Shown: one piece after another, positions 7,680-15,688 of the stretch
How the letters are laid out: the number at the start of each line of letters is the position of its first letter
Numbering within the stretch: position 1 is the first letter of the stretch
IMG/VR virus record: IMGVR_UViG_3300025913_000021
Coordinates: 62,001 to 126,000 of that record
DNA length: 64,000 nt
DNA from: a virus
Direction: 5' to 3' (one strand)
Program-made: the position numbers and the translations under genes
Notes under the pieces: generated by a model
Databases searched by the model: none
What the model saw: only the letters and a program-made list of their open reading frames with translations
Told to the model about the DNA's origin: nothing

Positions 7680-8783
7680 ATGCACACCATGCCGATCCCG
7701 GTCATCCCGCTCTCGATGTTCGAGCCCGAGCGGGATGCACCGGGCGACACCTTCAACTCGACGTTCGTCGAGGTGCCCGATCGGATCACGGTGGAGATCG
7801 CTCCGCCGCCCGTCGAGCACTTCGTCAACTCGTCCGAGGTCGCACCGCGCTACGTCGAGAACTGGGACGCCTTCATCGGCCAGGAGGCGGTCAAGGACGA
7901 GCTGAGCGTCTACATCGACGCACACTTCACCAACTGCGAGCGCCTGCCGCACATCCTGCTCGCGGCGACGACGCCCGGTACCGGCAAGACCACGCTGGCC
8001 CGATGCATCGCCGACGAGATCGAGCAGCGCATCGTCATGCTCGTGCCGCCCTTCAAGCCGGAGGCGCTGTACGAGGCGGCGATGTCGATGAAGGAGTTCG
8101 AGATCCTGTTCGTCGATGAGCTTCACCGGCTCGGCGAGCACGGTCCCGCAGCGGCCGAGAACCTCCTGCACATGCTGGAGGAGCACGTCCTGTACCTCAA
8201 CGGCCAGGTGATCGGGCTGGAGGACTTCACCTTCATCGGTGCCACCACTGACGCTGACAAGCTGCCCGAGGCGGTGCTGGATCGGTTCCCGGTGCAGCCG
8301 TTCTTCGAGCCGTACAGCCACGCCGACATGGTGCGGATCGTGCACAACTTCTGCCGCTACTACCACGTCACGCTGCTGCCCGGCACGATGGTGACCCTGG
8401 CCAAGGCGAGCAGGGGCACGCCTCGTATCGCACGTGGCCTGGTCGAGGGTGCGAAGGCACTCCAGACGGCTCGCGGTCGTGCGGTCACGGGCGAGGAAGT
8501 CCTGGCGTGGAAGCGCTACGACCCGGACGGCATGACCCGCCAGCACAAGAACTACGTGCTGGTGCTCTACCAGCTCTGCGCTCAGCCGGGCAAGAACGGC
8601 ATCGAGTACCGGGCTGGCGAGGAGACGATCGGGACGCTGCTGCGCGAGGGCAAGCGCGGCGTCGCCCGCATCGAGCGCTTCCTCATCGAGAAGGGCTTCA
8701 TCATCAAGAGCGGTCGCGGTCGGGTGCTCACCCAGCGTGGCATCATGGCCGCTCGCCGCTACGAGCAGGAGGGATTCCGATGA
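7680..8783 (+). CDS. RuvB-like AAA+ ATPase
   Basis: 367 residues. After about 60 unassigned residues the order of motifs matches the Holliday-junction motor RuvB: AFIGQEAVKDEL (64-75), Walker A TPGTGKTT (98-105), Walker B LFVDELHR (143-150), sensor 1 FTFIGATTDADKL (183-195) with the arginine-finger region AVLDRF (198-203), RGTPRIARG, and a C-terminal winged helix (FLIEKGFIIKSGRGRVLTQR). It is a little longer than bacterial RuvB (about 340). RuvA and RuvC partners are not seen here. It probably drives branch migration or remodels phage recombination intermediates (inference). The ATG is preceded by GGGAGG in a possible small TGAC/GTCA hairpin. Confidence 0.88.
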   Translation: MHTMPIPVIPLSMFEPERDAPGDTFNSTFVEVPDRITVEIAPPPVEHFVNSSEVAPRYVENWDAFIGQEAVKDELSVYIDAHFTNCERLPHILLAATTPGTGKTTLARCIADEIEQRIVMLVPPFKPEALYEAAMSMKEFEILFVDELHRLGEHGPAAAENLLHMLEEHVLYLNGQVIGLEDFTFIGATTDADKLPEAVLDRFPVQPFFEPYSHADMVRIVHNFCRYYHVTLLPGTMVTLAKASRGTPRIARGLVEGAKALQTARGRAVTGEEVLAWKRYDPDGMTRQHKNYVLVLYQLCAQPGKNGIEYRAGEETIGTLLREGKRGVARIERFLIEKGFIIKSGRGRVLTQRGIMAARRYEQEGFR

Positions 8784-9121
8784 TCGTCCAGCGCAAGGTC
8801 TGCGACCTGTGCTACCACCGCGACGGCGACGAGGGCGTGGACGCGATCGTCACGCGCACCGTGACGGTGGACAAGCGCACGGTCGAACTGGACCTGTGCG
8901 GTCCCGACGACGCCGTGCTGAGTCAGGGCGTGGCCATGTTCTTCGAGGCCGGTCGCCGGGCGCGCAGCAAGCGCCCGGCCCAGCCGAAGGAACCGCCCAC
9001 GCCGTTGCCCGTCGAGGAGCCGACCTGCTCCTGCGGACGCACCTTCGGCACGCAGCGTGGCCTGAACCGGCACATCACTGCGTGCCAGGACGGCGACGAG
9101 ATCCACCGGGTCGCTGCCTGA
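8780..9121 (+). CDS. zinc-finger protein
   Basis: 113 residues. The N-terminal half has CDLC and a later Cys in a strand region (RTVELDLCGPDD) like small actinobacterial zinc proteins. A basic Pro-rich linker leads to a C-terminal C2H2-like finger (CSCGRTFGTQRGLNRHITAC). DNA binding is plausible. It overlaps the RuvB-like gene by 4 nt, so the two may be functionally linked (inference). Confidence 0.75.
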   Translation: MIVQRKVCDLCYHRDGDEGVDAIVTRTVTVDKRTVELDLCGPDDAVLSQGVAMFFEAGRRARSKRPAQPKEPPTPLPVEEPTCSCGRTFGTQRGLNRHITACQDGDEIHRVAA

Positions 9122-9465
9122 TGCCCCGCATCGACGAAATGTGGGCATGGGTGTCCTCGGACGAGGGCGGCGAGGGTGTCCTCGCCGCCCCGATCCCGGG
9201 GCTCGGCAACATGCCGCTGGTCGGTGCCGACCGAGCCCGCATGCTCTCCTACGCGGGCATCGCCCGGCAGATGGCGAACATGTTCGGAGTCGAGGTCAAG
9301 CTGGTCCGCTTCACGACCCGCGTGGACGTGGAACGGATCACCCCGGAGGTCGTGACGGCGGACCTGCCGCCCATGCCGGAGGGGATGCCCGCTCGCATGG
9401 AGGAAGCGATCACCAACGCCGCCCGCGAGGCGACACGGAGGGAGCACGATGAGCGCCCAGAGTGA
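9121..9465 (+). CDS. conserved phage hypothetical protein
   Basis: 114 residues. Pattern MWAWVSSDEGGEGVLA, then a helix with MANMFGVEVKLVRF, reminds me of a small conserved actinophage family of unknown function. One-base overlap with the upstream stop. Confidence 0.72.
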   Translation: MPRIDEMWAWVSSDEGGEGVLAAPIPGLGNMPLVGADRARMLSYAGIARQMANMFGVEVKLVRFTTRVDVERITPEVVTADLPPMPEGMPARMEEAITNAAREATRREHDERPE

Positions 9466-9721
9466 CAAACAGATCCGGGTCGCCGTTGCCGACGCGCAGC
9501 AGCGCCTACGGACCCTGCTCGACCGCTTCGCCCCGCCCGGTGCGAGCTGGGAGGACTACCCGTCGATGAACGCGGACTTTCTCCAGCACCTCAAGTACGA
9601 CCTCGTGAACCTGTCCCTAGCGATCGAGTCCCGCATCCAGGAACTCGCGCCGTGGGAACCGATCGAGTTCGGCACGACGTACTCGCCGATCGAGACCAAC
9701 GTCCAGGCTCCCCCGTCGTGA
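9449..9721 (+). CDS. hypothetical protein
   Basis: 90 residues, helical, not recognised. ATG at 9449 is preceded by GGAGGGAGCACG and overlaps the upstream gene by 17 nt. The stop overlaps the next GTG. Confidence 0.68.
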   Translation: MSAQSDKQIRVAVADAQQRLRTLLDRFAPPGASWEDYPSMNADFLQHLKYDLVNLSLAIESRIQELAPWEPIEFGTTYSPIETNVQAPPS

Positions 9722-9867
9722 GCATCGAGGAGGACTGGATCAAGGAGCCATGCTCGTTCTGTGGTGCCGCTCCGAACCAGCCGTGCATGGGGCCGGGCGG
9801 TCGCCGTGCACGTGAAACCCACTCCGCCCGTGTCCTGCTAGCGAAAGCCAAGAAGGGAAACCGATGA
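9718..9867 (+). CDS. small phage zinc-binding domain protein
   Basis: 49 residues from GTG at 9718. CSFCGAAPNQPCMGPGG followed by R-x-x-H-x-x-R is the signature of a small zinc-binding domain common in actinophages, often appended to other proteins. Here it stands alone, just before the vWA protein. Function unknown. Confidence 0.72.
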   Translation: MSIEEDWIKEPCSFCGAAPNQPCMGPGGRRARETHSARVLLAKAKKGNR

Positions 9868-10631
9868 GCATCAGTTTGGAAAAGCGCGTCGAGGCCGCCG
9901 CCGTCTCGCTCCAGAAGATCGCGGCCGACAGCAAGATCGACCTCGGTGACGTGTGCGCCCAGGTCGATGTCGCGATCGACTACTCCGGCTCGATGGGTGG
10001 GCGGTACCCACACGAAGTGCAGGAGGCGGTCGAGCGGATGCTCGCGCTGACCCTCACCGGCCTGGACGACGACGGCGTGGTGCCGATCTACCCGTTCAGC
10101 AACAAGCTGCACGACGCCGACGACCTGACCGCCGCGAACTACGTCGGCTGGGTCGAGCGGTTCTGCCAGCGCAACCGCATGGGCGGCACCGCCTACGTGC
10201 CATTCCTGGAGAAGATGCTCGGCAAGAAGAAGCGCTTCGGCGGCAGCAACGAGAAGGACCAGCCGCCGTTCTTCCACATCGTGTTCACCGACGGCGAGCC
10301 GACCGACTCCAAGCGGTCGATCGAGAAGCACATCGTCGAGGCGCGCGAGCGGCCGCACTTCATCCAGTTCGTGCTGCTCGGCCGCGACCCGGAGGGCCGG
10401 GCGTACCTGGAGCACCTCAACAACCACCTCACGCAGCCGGACCCGAAGAACTGCCGCACGTGCAAGGAGCTGGGCACGCAGGCGGCAACGGCGGGCATCG
10501 ACAACGTGGGTCTGACGGTCTACGCCGACCGCCCGCCGACCGACGACACCGGCTTCTTCAACGACACCATCCGGGAGTTCTTCCTGGACTGGCTGCCCGC
10601 TGCTCGCCAGAAGGGCTACACCACGCGGTGA
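9864..10631 (+). CDS. von Willebrand factor A domain protein
   Basis: 255 residues. The metal-ion-dependent adhesion site is intact: DYSGS (39-43), the Thr of GGT (about 109-111) and the Asp of FTDGEP (about 134). The arrangement resembles vWA proteins linked to tellurite-resistance and MoxR-type systems. vWA domains bind partner proteins through a metal ion. A RuvB-like AAA+ ATPase lies 1.1 kb upstream, and AAA+/vWA pairing is known in MoxR systems, but that ATPase looks like a true RuvB relative, so the link is weak. Confidence 0.85.
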   Translation: MSISLEKRVEAAAVSLQKIAADSKIDLGDVCAQVDVAIDYSGSMGGRYPHEVQEAVERMLALTLTGLDDDGVVPIYPFSNKLHDADDLTAANYVGWVERFCQRNRMGGTAYVPFLEKMLGKKKRFGGSNEKDQPPFFHIVFTDGEPTDSKRSIEKHIVEARERPHFIQFVLLGRDPEGRAYLEHLNNHLTQPDPKNCRTCKELGTQAATAGIDNVGLTVYADRPPTDDTGFFNDTIREFFLDWLPAARQKGYTTR

Positions 10632-11017
10632 GCTGGACGGACGAGTACCGCGCCAAGGTGCGCGAGTTCATCGAGGGCAAGGGCCGGAAGGTGCAGGTCG
10701 AGGAGAAGCGCTTCGAGTGGGAGCGCGACGACGAGGCCAACGTCTACGGCTGGGTGGACTACGAAGCGCAGGACCACATCCGCGAGGGCTGCCGATGGAT
10801 CGTGCCCGAGGGTGCGGTCATGTACGAGCGCACCTACTCGCAGTTCCAGGACACCTTCACCGAGAACAGCGAGGACCACGGCGTCAACGTGCGAGGCGCT
10901 CGCTGCGCCTGCGGCAAGTACACCGACGTGATCCTGCGCTGGGACGGTTCCGTGACCGACATGCTGCACACGATCCTGGGACTTCCAACGAGCACGAACG
11001 TGGAGGTCGAGCTGTGA
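10628..11017 (+). CDS. hypothetical protein
   Basis: 129 residues from GTG at 10628. A basic N-terminal helix is followed by a Trp/Tyr-rich region and a CACGKYTDVILRWDG segment with a possible zinc knuckle. No family recognised. Overlaps the vWA gene by 4 nt. Confidence 0.72.
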   Translation: MSWTDEYRAKVREFIEGKGRKVQVEEKRFEWERDDEANVYGWVDYEAQDHIREGCRWIVPEGAVMYERTYSQFQDTFTENSEDHGVNVRGARCACGKYTDVILRWDGSVTDMLHTILGLPTSTNVEVEL

Positions 11018-11406
11018 CTGATCCATCCCTGCCCCCGCCCTACGTCCCGGTCGAGCTGACCGACGTGGAGCTGGCCTTCCCGGCACACGGGCTGCGGCTC
11101 ATGCCCGAGCGCGGCACCTTCGAACGCAAGCCCGACTGGGAGGCACTGGCCAAGAACTGGTTCGGCAACGAGGTCAAGGACATCAACCTGCTCGGCAGCC
11201 TGTTCATGGCCGAGCACGACTTCGATCCCGAGAAGGCGTGGCGTCACCTGCGGGCGATCATGGGCAGCTTCGAGCCCAAGCACGAGCACAAGATCGAGGC
11301 CGTCGGCTTCCTGCTGGGCACGTGGTTCCGGTGGTGTCAGTGGACCACCGAGGACGGCGTGCAGCACGAGGTCGGCGACAAGCGACTGCCGAAGCTGCCG
11401 GTGTAG
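11014..11406 (+). CDS. hypothetical protein
   Basis: 130 residues from GTG at 11014. A helical core (DWEALAKNWFGNEVKDINLL, EAVGFLLGTWFRWCQW). Not recognised. Two nt separate it from the next ATG. Confidence 0.72.
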   Translation: MTDPSLPPPYVPVELTDVELAFPAHGLRLMPERGTFERKPDWEALAKNWFGNEVKDINLLGSLFMAEHDFDPEKAWRHLRAIMGSFEPKHEHKIEAVGFLLGTWFRWCQWTTEDGVQHEVGDKRLPKLPV

Positions 11407-11408
11407 CG

Positions 11409-11585
11409 ATGCACATCGCAGGCGAGTGGGGCACGAAGATCAACCTGCACGACACCGAGCATGACGTGGAGCTGGGGTTCGTCGAACCGCAGTGCCCCAC
11501 TCGCCTGTACCGGATCTCCTACCGCGACGCGGAGCAACTGCGCGACGCGCTCGACACGATCCTCACCAACCGAAGGAAGCCATGA
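11409..11585 (+). CDS. small hypothetical protein
   Basis: 58 residues. Strand-rich (VELGFVEPQCPTRLYRIS) then a helix (DAEQLRDALDTIL). Not recognised. The last codons contain GAAGGAAG, the ribosome-binding site of the next gene. Confidence 0.68.
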   Translation: MHIAGEWGTKINLHDTEHDVELGFVEPQCPTRLYRISYRDAEQLRDALDTILTNRRKP

Positions 11586-11995
11586 GCAAACTGCCGCGCA
11601 AGCGGCCCTGCGCCTCGTGTCCGTACCGCCGCGACGTGCCGTCCGGCGTGTGGTCCGAGGGAGAGTACGTGAAGCTGCCGAGCTACGACGGCGAGATCAC
11701 AGACCAGATCGAGAACGGCGGGATGGCCACCTTCGGGTGCCACCAGGCCGACGGCCACCTGTGTGCAGGGTGGGTCGGTCACCGCGACCCATACGAGCTG
11801 ATCGCCCTGCGCCTCGCGGTCGGCAGCGGCCACGTGGACGAGGCGGTGTTCGACTACAAAACGGACGTGCCTCTGTTTTCCTCCGGCCAGGAGGCGTGCG
11901 ATCACGGCATGGCGGAGATCGACGCGCCCGGCGAGAAGGCCGACCGGATCATCCGCAAGCTGCTAGAGCACGTGCCGGGGACCTCCCTTGGCTAG
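11582..11995 (+). CDS. DUF6283-like Cys-cluster protein
   Basis: 137 residues. CASCPYRRDVPSGVW at the N-terminus, a conserved FGCHQADG and CAGW further on: the pattern of an actinobacterial family I associate with DUF6283. The Cys/His set suggests a bound metal or iron-sulfur centre, but no activity is known. A paralogue lies at 12137-12568, separated only by a 50-residue Cys-rich gene. Confidence 0.78.
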   Translation: MSKLPRKRPCASCPYRRDVPSGVWSEGEYVKLPSYDGEITDQIENGGMATFGCHQADGHLCAGWVGHRDPYELIALRLAVGSGHVDEAVFDYKTDVPLFSSGQEACDHGMAEIDAPGEKADRIIRKLLEHVPGTSLG

Positions 11996-12140
11996 GGAGC
12001 TGCTCAAGCCGACCCGGTGGATGCGGCTGCGTCACGCCGTCCATCTGTGGTGGAACAAGTCGCGCTTCAACAGCGGCTACGACCCGTTCATCAGCGACTG
12101 TCTCTGCTGCTGCTCACGATGTGAGGAGATCTACGAATGA
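11988..12140 (+). CDS. 50-residue Cys-cluster miniprotein (TTG start)
   Basis: TTG at 11988 overlaps the upstream stop by 8 nt and TGA overlaps the next ATG by 4 nt. Sequence begins MARELLKPTRWMRLR with a basic, Trp-rich helix and ends with a dense Cys cluster (DCLCCCSRCEE). The overlaps on both sides and clear coding bias support it. Function unknown; it lies between two DUF6283-like genes that are also Cys-rich. Confidence 0.65.
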   Translation: MARELLKPTRWMRLRHAVHLWWNKSRFNSGYDPFISDCLCCCSRCEEIYE

Positions 12141-12568
12141 CCGACCAGTGCAGCAGCGGCGCAGTGCGCTCACGCAAGCGCGGCTCACCGCTGCCCCACG
12201 CAGGCAAGCCCTGCGCGAACTGCCCCTTCCGCAAGGACTCCCCGGCCGGTGAGTTCGCCACCGAGCGCTTCGACACGCTGCGGGCCACCTCGCGTGACCC
12301 GCGCACCGGCCAGGACGCTCTGCCGGGCTCGCCGATCTTCGCCTGCCACAAGAGCCTTGACGGCCGCGAGATCGCCTGTGCCGGGTGGCTGGCGGTCGAG
12401 GGCTACGGGAACCTCGACGTACGGCTGGCGCTCGCGTACGGCGAGCTGGAGCCCGAGGCGCTGGCACCGCAGCCGGACTGGCCGGACCTGCATGAGAGCT
12501 ACAACGAGGTGGCCGTGAAGAACGGCTGCGAGGACTGGGGTGACAAGCATGCCCGCCGCAAGTCCTGA
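12137..12568 (+). CDS. DUF6283-like protein, second copy
   Basis: 143 residues. CANCPFRKDSPAGEF, then FACHKSLDGREIACAGW, matching in order the motifs of the protein at 11582 (CPYR, CH, CAGW). The two copies have diverged strongly outside the motifs. Likely an old duplication; role unknown. Confidence 0.78.
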   Translation: MTDQCSSGAVRSRKRGSPLPHAGKPCANCPFRKDSPAGEFATERFDTLRATSRDPRTGQDALPGSPIFACHKSLDGREIACAGWLAVEGYGNLDVRLALAYGELEPEALAPQPDWPDLHESYNEVAVKNGCEDWGDKHARRKS

Positions 12569-12734
12569 CCGGCTGCGGCTCTCCGACGCGGAGTGGAAGG
12601 CCCTGGTCGGAGCCGTGGCCGAGCGCGAGACCTCCCTGGAGGACCGAGACGACTACTACGTCGGCGGCAGGACCCGTGAACTCCAGGCGCTCAACCGGGC
12701 CTTCGCCAAGATCCGAACGGCCGCGAGACGGTGA
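12549..12734 (+). CDS. small hypothetical protein
   Basis: 61 residues. ATG at 12549, preceded by GGGGTG, is preferred to GTG at 12540. Overlaps the previous gene by 20 nt. Helical and charged (SDAEWKALVGAVAERETSLE). Not recognised. Confidence 0.65.
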   Translation: MPAASPDRLRLSDAEWKALVGAVAERETSLEDRDDYYVGGRTRELQALNRAFAKIRTAARR

Positions 12735-12919
12735 CGATCCACATCACCTGGGCAGCACTCGGGCATCTGTTCGTCAGCCTGCTGTGCCTGTTCGGTGCAT
12801 TCCTCGGTGTGCTGCTCTGGGTCTGGGAGTTCGACGAGCGGTTCCCGCTGCCCGTCCGCATCTTCGGCCTGGGCATCACGGTGGCTGCGGTGGTCGGAGC
12901 CGTGGCGATATGGCTATGA
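12731..12919 (+). CDS. small membrane protein, two helices
   Basis: 62 residues from GTG at 12731. Two hydrophobic segments, about residues 10-30 (GHLFVSLLCLFGAFLGVLLW) and 42-61 (VRIFGLGITVAAVVGAVAIW), joined by a charged turn. Second two-helix membrane protein of the plus-strand operon. Function unknown. Confidence 0.72.
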   Translation: MTIHITWAALGHLFVSLLCLFGAFLGVLLWVWEFDERFPLPVRIFGLGITVAAVVGAVAIWL

Positions 12920-13143
12920 GGATTCAGATGGTCGTCGATATGCGACCTCGACACGTCGTCACCACCGGCCACCTGCACACCGTGATCTACGACGGTCACA
13001 ACCGGGAGCGCGCGATCGAGATCGCGAACTTCTGGGACGAGCGTCAGGACACGTGGCTGGAGACCATCGCCCCGCCGACGAACCCGCTGGCCCGCGCCAT
13101 GTGGCGCTTCGACCGCTTGCAGGAGTTGATCGCCAATGCCTGA
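12916..13143 (+). CDS. small hypothetical protein
   Basis: 75 residues. Starts MRIQMVVDMRPRHVVTTG, a strand-rich region, then helices with WDERQDTW and MWRFDRLQELI. Not recognised. Overlaps 4 nt with the membrane protein gene and 8 nt with the next. Confidence 0.68.
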   Translation: MRIQMVVDMRPRHVVTTGHLHTVIYDGHNRERAIEIANFWDERQDTWLETIAPPTNPLARAMWRFDRLQELIANA

Positions 13144-13471
13144 CGAGAAGAAGATCGAGACCCCGGTGGACAAGAAGCCACCCCCGCCACCCGGCAAGCT
13201 GCGCGTGTCGATCATCGCGCAGTTGGAACCGATCGGGCGCTACCAGAATCCCGACGGCGACGCGCTGGCCGGGAGCAACCTGGAGCGGTACGCCGCCCAG
13301 CTCACCGAGTACCTCGGCAAGAACCTCAGCAGGTTCAGCGACCCGCGTGGTGGCGACGTGTTCTTGCAGGTGTTCGTCCAGCACGGCGACCAGAGCGAGG
13401 GCAACGAGTTCCGCAGCGGTCACTACGTCAAGGAGGAGAAGGCCGATGAGCCAGCCAAGCCAGCCGAGTGA
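13136..13471 (+). CDS. hypothetical protein
   Basis: 111 residues. A Lys/Pro-rich N-terminus (EKKIETPVDKKPPPPPGK), a folded centre and a Lys/Glu/Pro tail. Not recognised. GGAGGAGAAGG in its 3' end is the ribosome-binding site for the next gene. Confidence 0.7.
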   Translation: MPDEKKIETPVDKKPPPPPGKLRVSIIAQLEPIGRYQNPDGDALAGSNLERYAAQLTEYLGKNLSRFSDPRGGDVFLQVFVQHGDQSEGNEFRSGHYVKEEKADEPAKPAE

Positions 13472-13817
13472 GGGTCCGGTGACCATGCCGGACGGCAGCA
13501 CCCGGGACGTGGCCTACCGCAACTGCCCGAACTGCGGGAAGCGCGCCGAGGGCGAGCCCTACGACATCGGCTCCGGCCCGGAGCTGTCCTGCTCGTCCTG
13601 CGAGACGTGCTGGGGTGCGGAGGGTCAGAACCTCAACCCGATGGACCCGATGCTCGCGCTCGCCAAGGACCCCGAGGCGCGCAAGGCGATGGGCCTGGAC
13701 GACGACGCGATCCTCGCCTTCACGGCCTGCCGCGAGTGCGGCAAGCAGATCGCCTCGAAGTGGGATCCCGAGACGATGACGACCCAGCCGGTCCTCAACT
13801 GTGCGAGCCACCAGTGA
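13446..13817 (+). CDS. zinc-ribbon protein
   Basis: 123 residues. Cys pairs CPNC, CSSCETC and CREC plus a late Cys suggest one or two zinc ribbons at about residues 29-60 and 95-120. Overlaps the previous gene by 26 nt. A nucleic-acid or protein-binding role is inferred only from the ribbons. Confidence 0.72.
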   Translation: MSQPSQPSEGPVTMPDGSTRDVAYRNCPNCGKRAEGEPYDIGSGPELSCSSCETCWGAEGQNLNPMDPMLALAKDPEARKAMGLDDDAILAFTACRECGKQIASKWDPETMTTQPVLNCASHQ

Positions 13818-14326
13818 GGCCGCGTCGTCACGAAGCGAGCGACGTGATCTGCCTGGCCGTGCCCGACGGCGTGGACCCGCAGGACGAGAACTTCGTCAAG
13901 ACGCTCGACGCACTGGCCTGGGAGAACGTACGCAAGCAGTTCTCCCAGCACGCACGGCTCACGCTCACCGAGCGGCACACCGAGTGGCTGATCACCAACG
14001 ACCCGGAGAAGGTCGAACAGTTCCAGCCCGCCCACGACTGCGAGGAGTGCCACGCGGGCAACGTCAAGGCCAAGGCGTTCCTGATCGCCAACCCCACCGC
14101 GACGGTGGCGATGGGCAACGTCCACTACGTCGAGGTGTGGCCCGAGTACGACCTGCCCGCCGACCTGGACGACAAGGAGCGGAACTGGGTCACCGAACTG
14201 CTCGACGCCGACGACCGGATCACCGTGCCCCAGGCGATCGAGCTGATCAACTTCGCCAAGCAGAAGGGCGACGAGCTGCGGCGACTCAACGAGGAGAAGG
14301 CGAAGGCGGGATGGAAGCAGATCTAG
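13814..14326 (+). CDS. hypothetical protein
   Basis: 170 residues from GTG at 13814. Central CEECHAGN and a strand-rich part (AFLIANPTATVAMGNVHYVE), then a helical C-terminus with many Lys/Glu. Not recognised. Confidence 0.72.
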   Translation: MRPRRHEASDVICLAVPDGVDPQDENFVKTLDALAWENVRKQFSQHARLTLTERHTEWLITNDPEKVEQFQPAHDCEECHAGNVKAKAFLIANPTATVAMGNVHYVEVWPEYDLPADLDDKERNWVTELLDADDRITVPQAIELINFAKQKGDELRRLNEEKAKAGWKQI

Positions 14327-14649
14327 ACGACGTGATCGGCACCGTCCGCTGGTTCGGCAAGAGCTGGGGCGCGCCGGTCTGCGATCCTCGTGCGCACATT
14401 CCGACGCCCATCGGTTCCCGCTGCGAGGGGTGCGGTCATCCGGTCACCGAGGACGACAACGGCGTGACCATGCCGTACTGGGACGGAACCTCTCGACCGG
14501 GCTTCGTCGCGTTCCACCGCGAGTGCAATCTGCGGCACGTGATGGGATGCTCGGCCAGCCTGCGCGGCGAGGGTCACGACCACGAGCGGGACTACCGCGA
14601 GGACGCCCTAGCGGTCGAGCAATGGATCATGCAGAATCCGCTACGCTAA
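14311..14649 (+). CDS. hypothetical protein with CxxC
   Basis: 112 residues. ATG at 14311 lies 16 nt inside the previous gene. A CEGCGHPVTEDDN unit with later His and Cys (FHRECNLRHVMGC) looks like a zinc-binding site. Last gene before the integrase leader. Confidence 0.7.
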   Translation: MEADLDDVIGTVRWFGKSWGAPVCDPRAHIPTPIGSRCEGCGHPVTEDDNGVTMPYWDGTSRPGFVAFHRECNLRHVMGCSASLRGEGHDHERDYREDALAVEQWIMQNPLR

Positions 14650-14704
14650 CCGAACGTTCACCATCGTCCCTCGCGTGAGGGATCCTGGCCCCAGGAGGCC
14701 GAAC
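14650..14704 (+). promoter_or_regulatory. integrase leader with two hairpins
   Basis: Starts with a CGAACGTTC sequence (14651-14659), then hairpin TCCCTC-GCGT-GAGGGA (14667-14682), then Shine-Dalgarno hairpin GGCC-CCAGGA-GGCC (14687-14700) and 4 nt to the ATG at 14705. TACGCT (14642-14647) could be a -10. The order of elements is the same as at 4685-4749. Confidence 0.55.
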
Positions 14705-15688
14705 ATGACTCAAGTCGCACGTGGTGCATTCGGCACCGCCAAGGCGAAAGCCTTGAACTTCCAGCCGATGCCCACCATGAAGGAGTACCTCGACCAGCTC
14801 GCCGCCGAGGGTCGCAGCCCCAGCCACATTCGTCTGTGCCGGGCGGCGCTGCACCACCTCAACGAGCACCTGCGCAGCCAGGGCGTGCTCGTCCCGCAGG
14901 ACATCCGCCGCGAGCACCTGATCCTGTTCCAGGGCTGGGTGAACAACCAGGCGTGGCAGCCGAGCTACCGGGTCGAGCTGCTCAAGAAGGTCAAGCACTG
15001 GCTCAAGTGGCTGGTGCAGGTCCGCTACATCCCGGACACCCCGTGGATCGCCATTCGGACGGGCGTCACTATCAAGCAGCCGAAGCCGCTCAGCAACGAC
15101 GAGCTGGAGGAGCTGTTCGCTCGCCACCGGCAGGACGCCTTCTCCGTCACGCCGTTCACTTACCACCGCCGCGAGGTCATCCTCGTCATGCTCTACGGCT
15201 GGGGCCTGCGCATCCATGAACTGTGCGCCCTGGACGTGGCCGACCTGGCGGTCGAGAAGCAGTTCGTCCGGGCGATCAACAAGGGCGGCAGCTTCAAGAC
15301 GCTGCCCTACCTCGACGAGATCAAGAACTCGTGGCGGCGCTACGAGGGCTGGCGGGTGCGCTACGCACCGAAGGACCAGGAGGCCGCGTTCATCAATCGG
15401 GGCGGCAGTCGGATGACGACCGGGGACGTGTGGGAGATCGTGCACGACCTCGGCGAGCGCTCCGGCGTGCGCGTCAACCCGCACCGCTTCCGGGACACCT
15501 GCGCGACCACGCTGCTCGACTCGGACGTGGCTGTGGAGCGCGTGGCGGTCATCCTCGGCCACAAGAACATCAAGACCACGCTCGGCTACGGCAAGGTCAA
15601 CGACCACAAGGTCGCCGAGGCGCTGGACGGTGCGATGAGCACCCAGATCAACGGACTGATCTTCGGACGAACGAAGGACATCGCATGA
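14705..15688 (+). CDS. tyrosine recombinase (phage integrase family)
   Basis: 327 residues. SAM-like N-terminal DNA-binding domain (about 25-115) and a catalytic domain with a complete set of residues: Arg169 (GLRIHEL), Lys193 or Lys198, His260 and Arg263 (HRFRDT), His286 (LGHKNIK) and nucleophile Tyr295, nine residues after the His as expected. Catalysed strand exchange may serve integration or resolution of genome multimers. No excisionase, immunity repressor or recognisable attachment site lies next to it, and in other large actinophages such proteins occur without lysogeny, so the role is open. It has its own structured leader. Confidence 0.9.
   Translation: MTQVARGAFGTAKAKALNFQPMPTMKEYLDQLAAEGRSPSHIRLCRAALHHLNEHLRSQGVLVPQDIRREHLILFQGWVNNQAWQPSYRVELLKKVKHWLKWLVQVRYIPDTPWIAIRTGVTIKQPKPLSNDELEELFARHRQDAFSVTPFTYHRREVILVMLYGWGLRIHELCALDVADLAVEKQFVRAINKGGSFKTLPYLDEIKNSWRRYEGWRVRYAPKDQEAAFINRGGSRMTTGDVWEIVHDLGERSGVRVNPHRFRDTCATTLLDSDVAVERVAVILGHKNIKTTLGYGKVNDHKVAEALDGAMSTQINGLIFGRTKDIA

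Noticed and set aside
7680-10631. A MoxR-vWA chaperone pair formed by the AAA+ ATPase and the vWA protein
   Set aside because: The ATPase follows RuvB motif by motif, including the C-terminal winged helix, and four genes separate the two.
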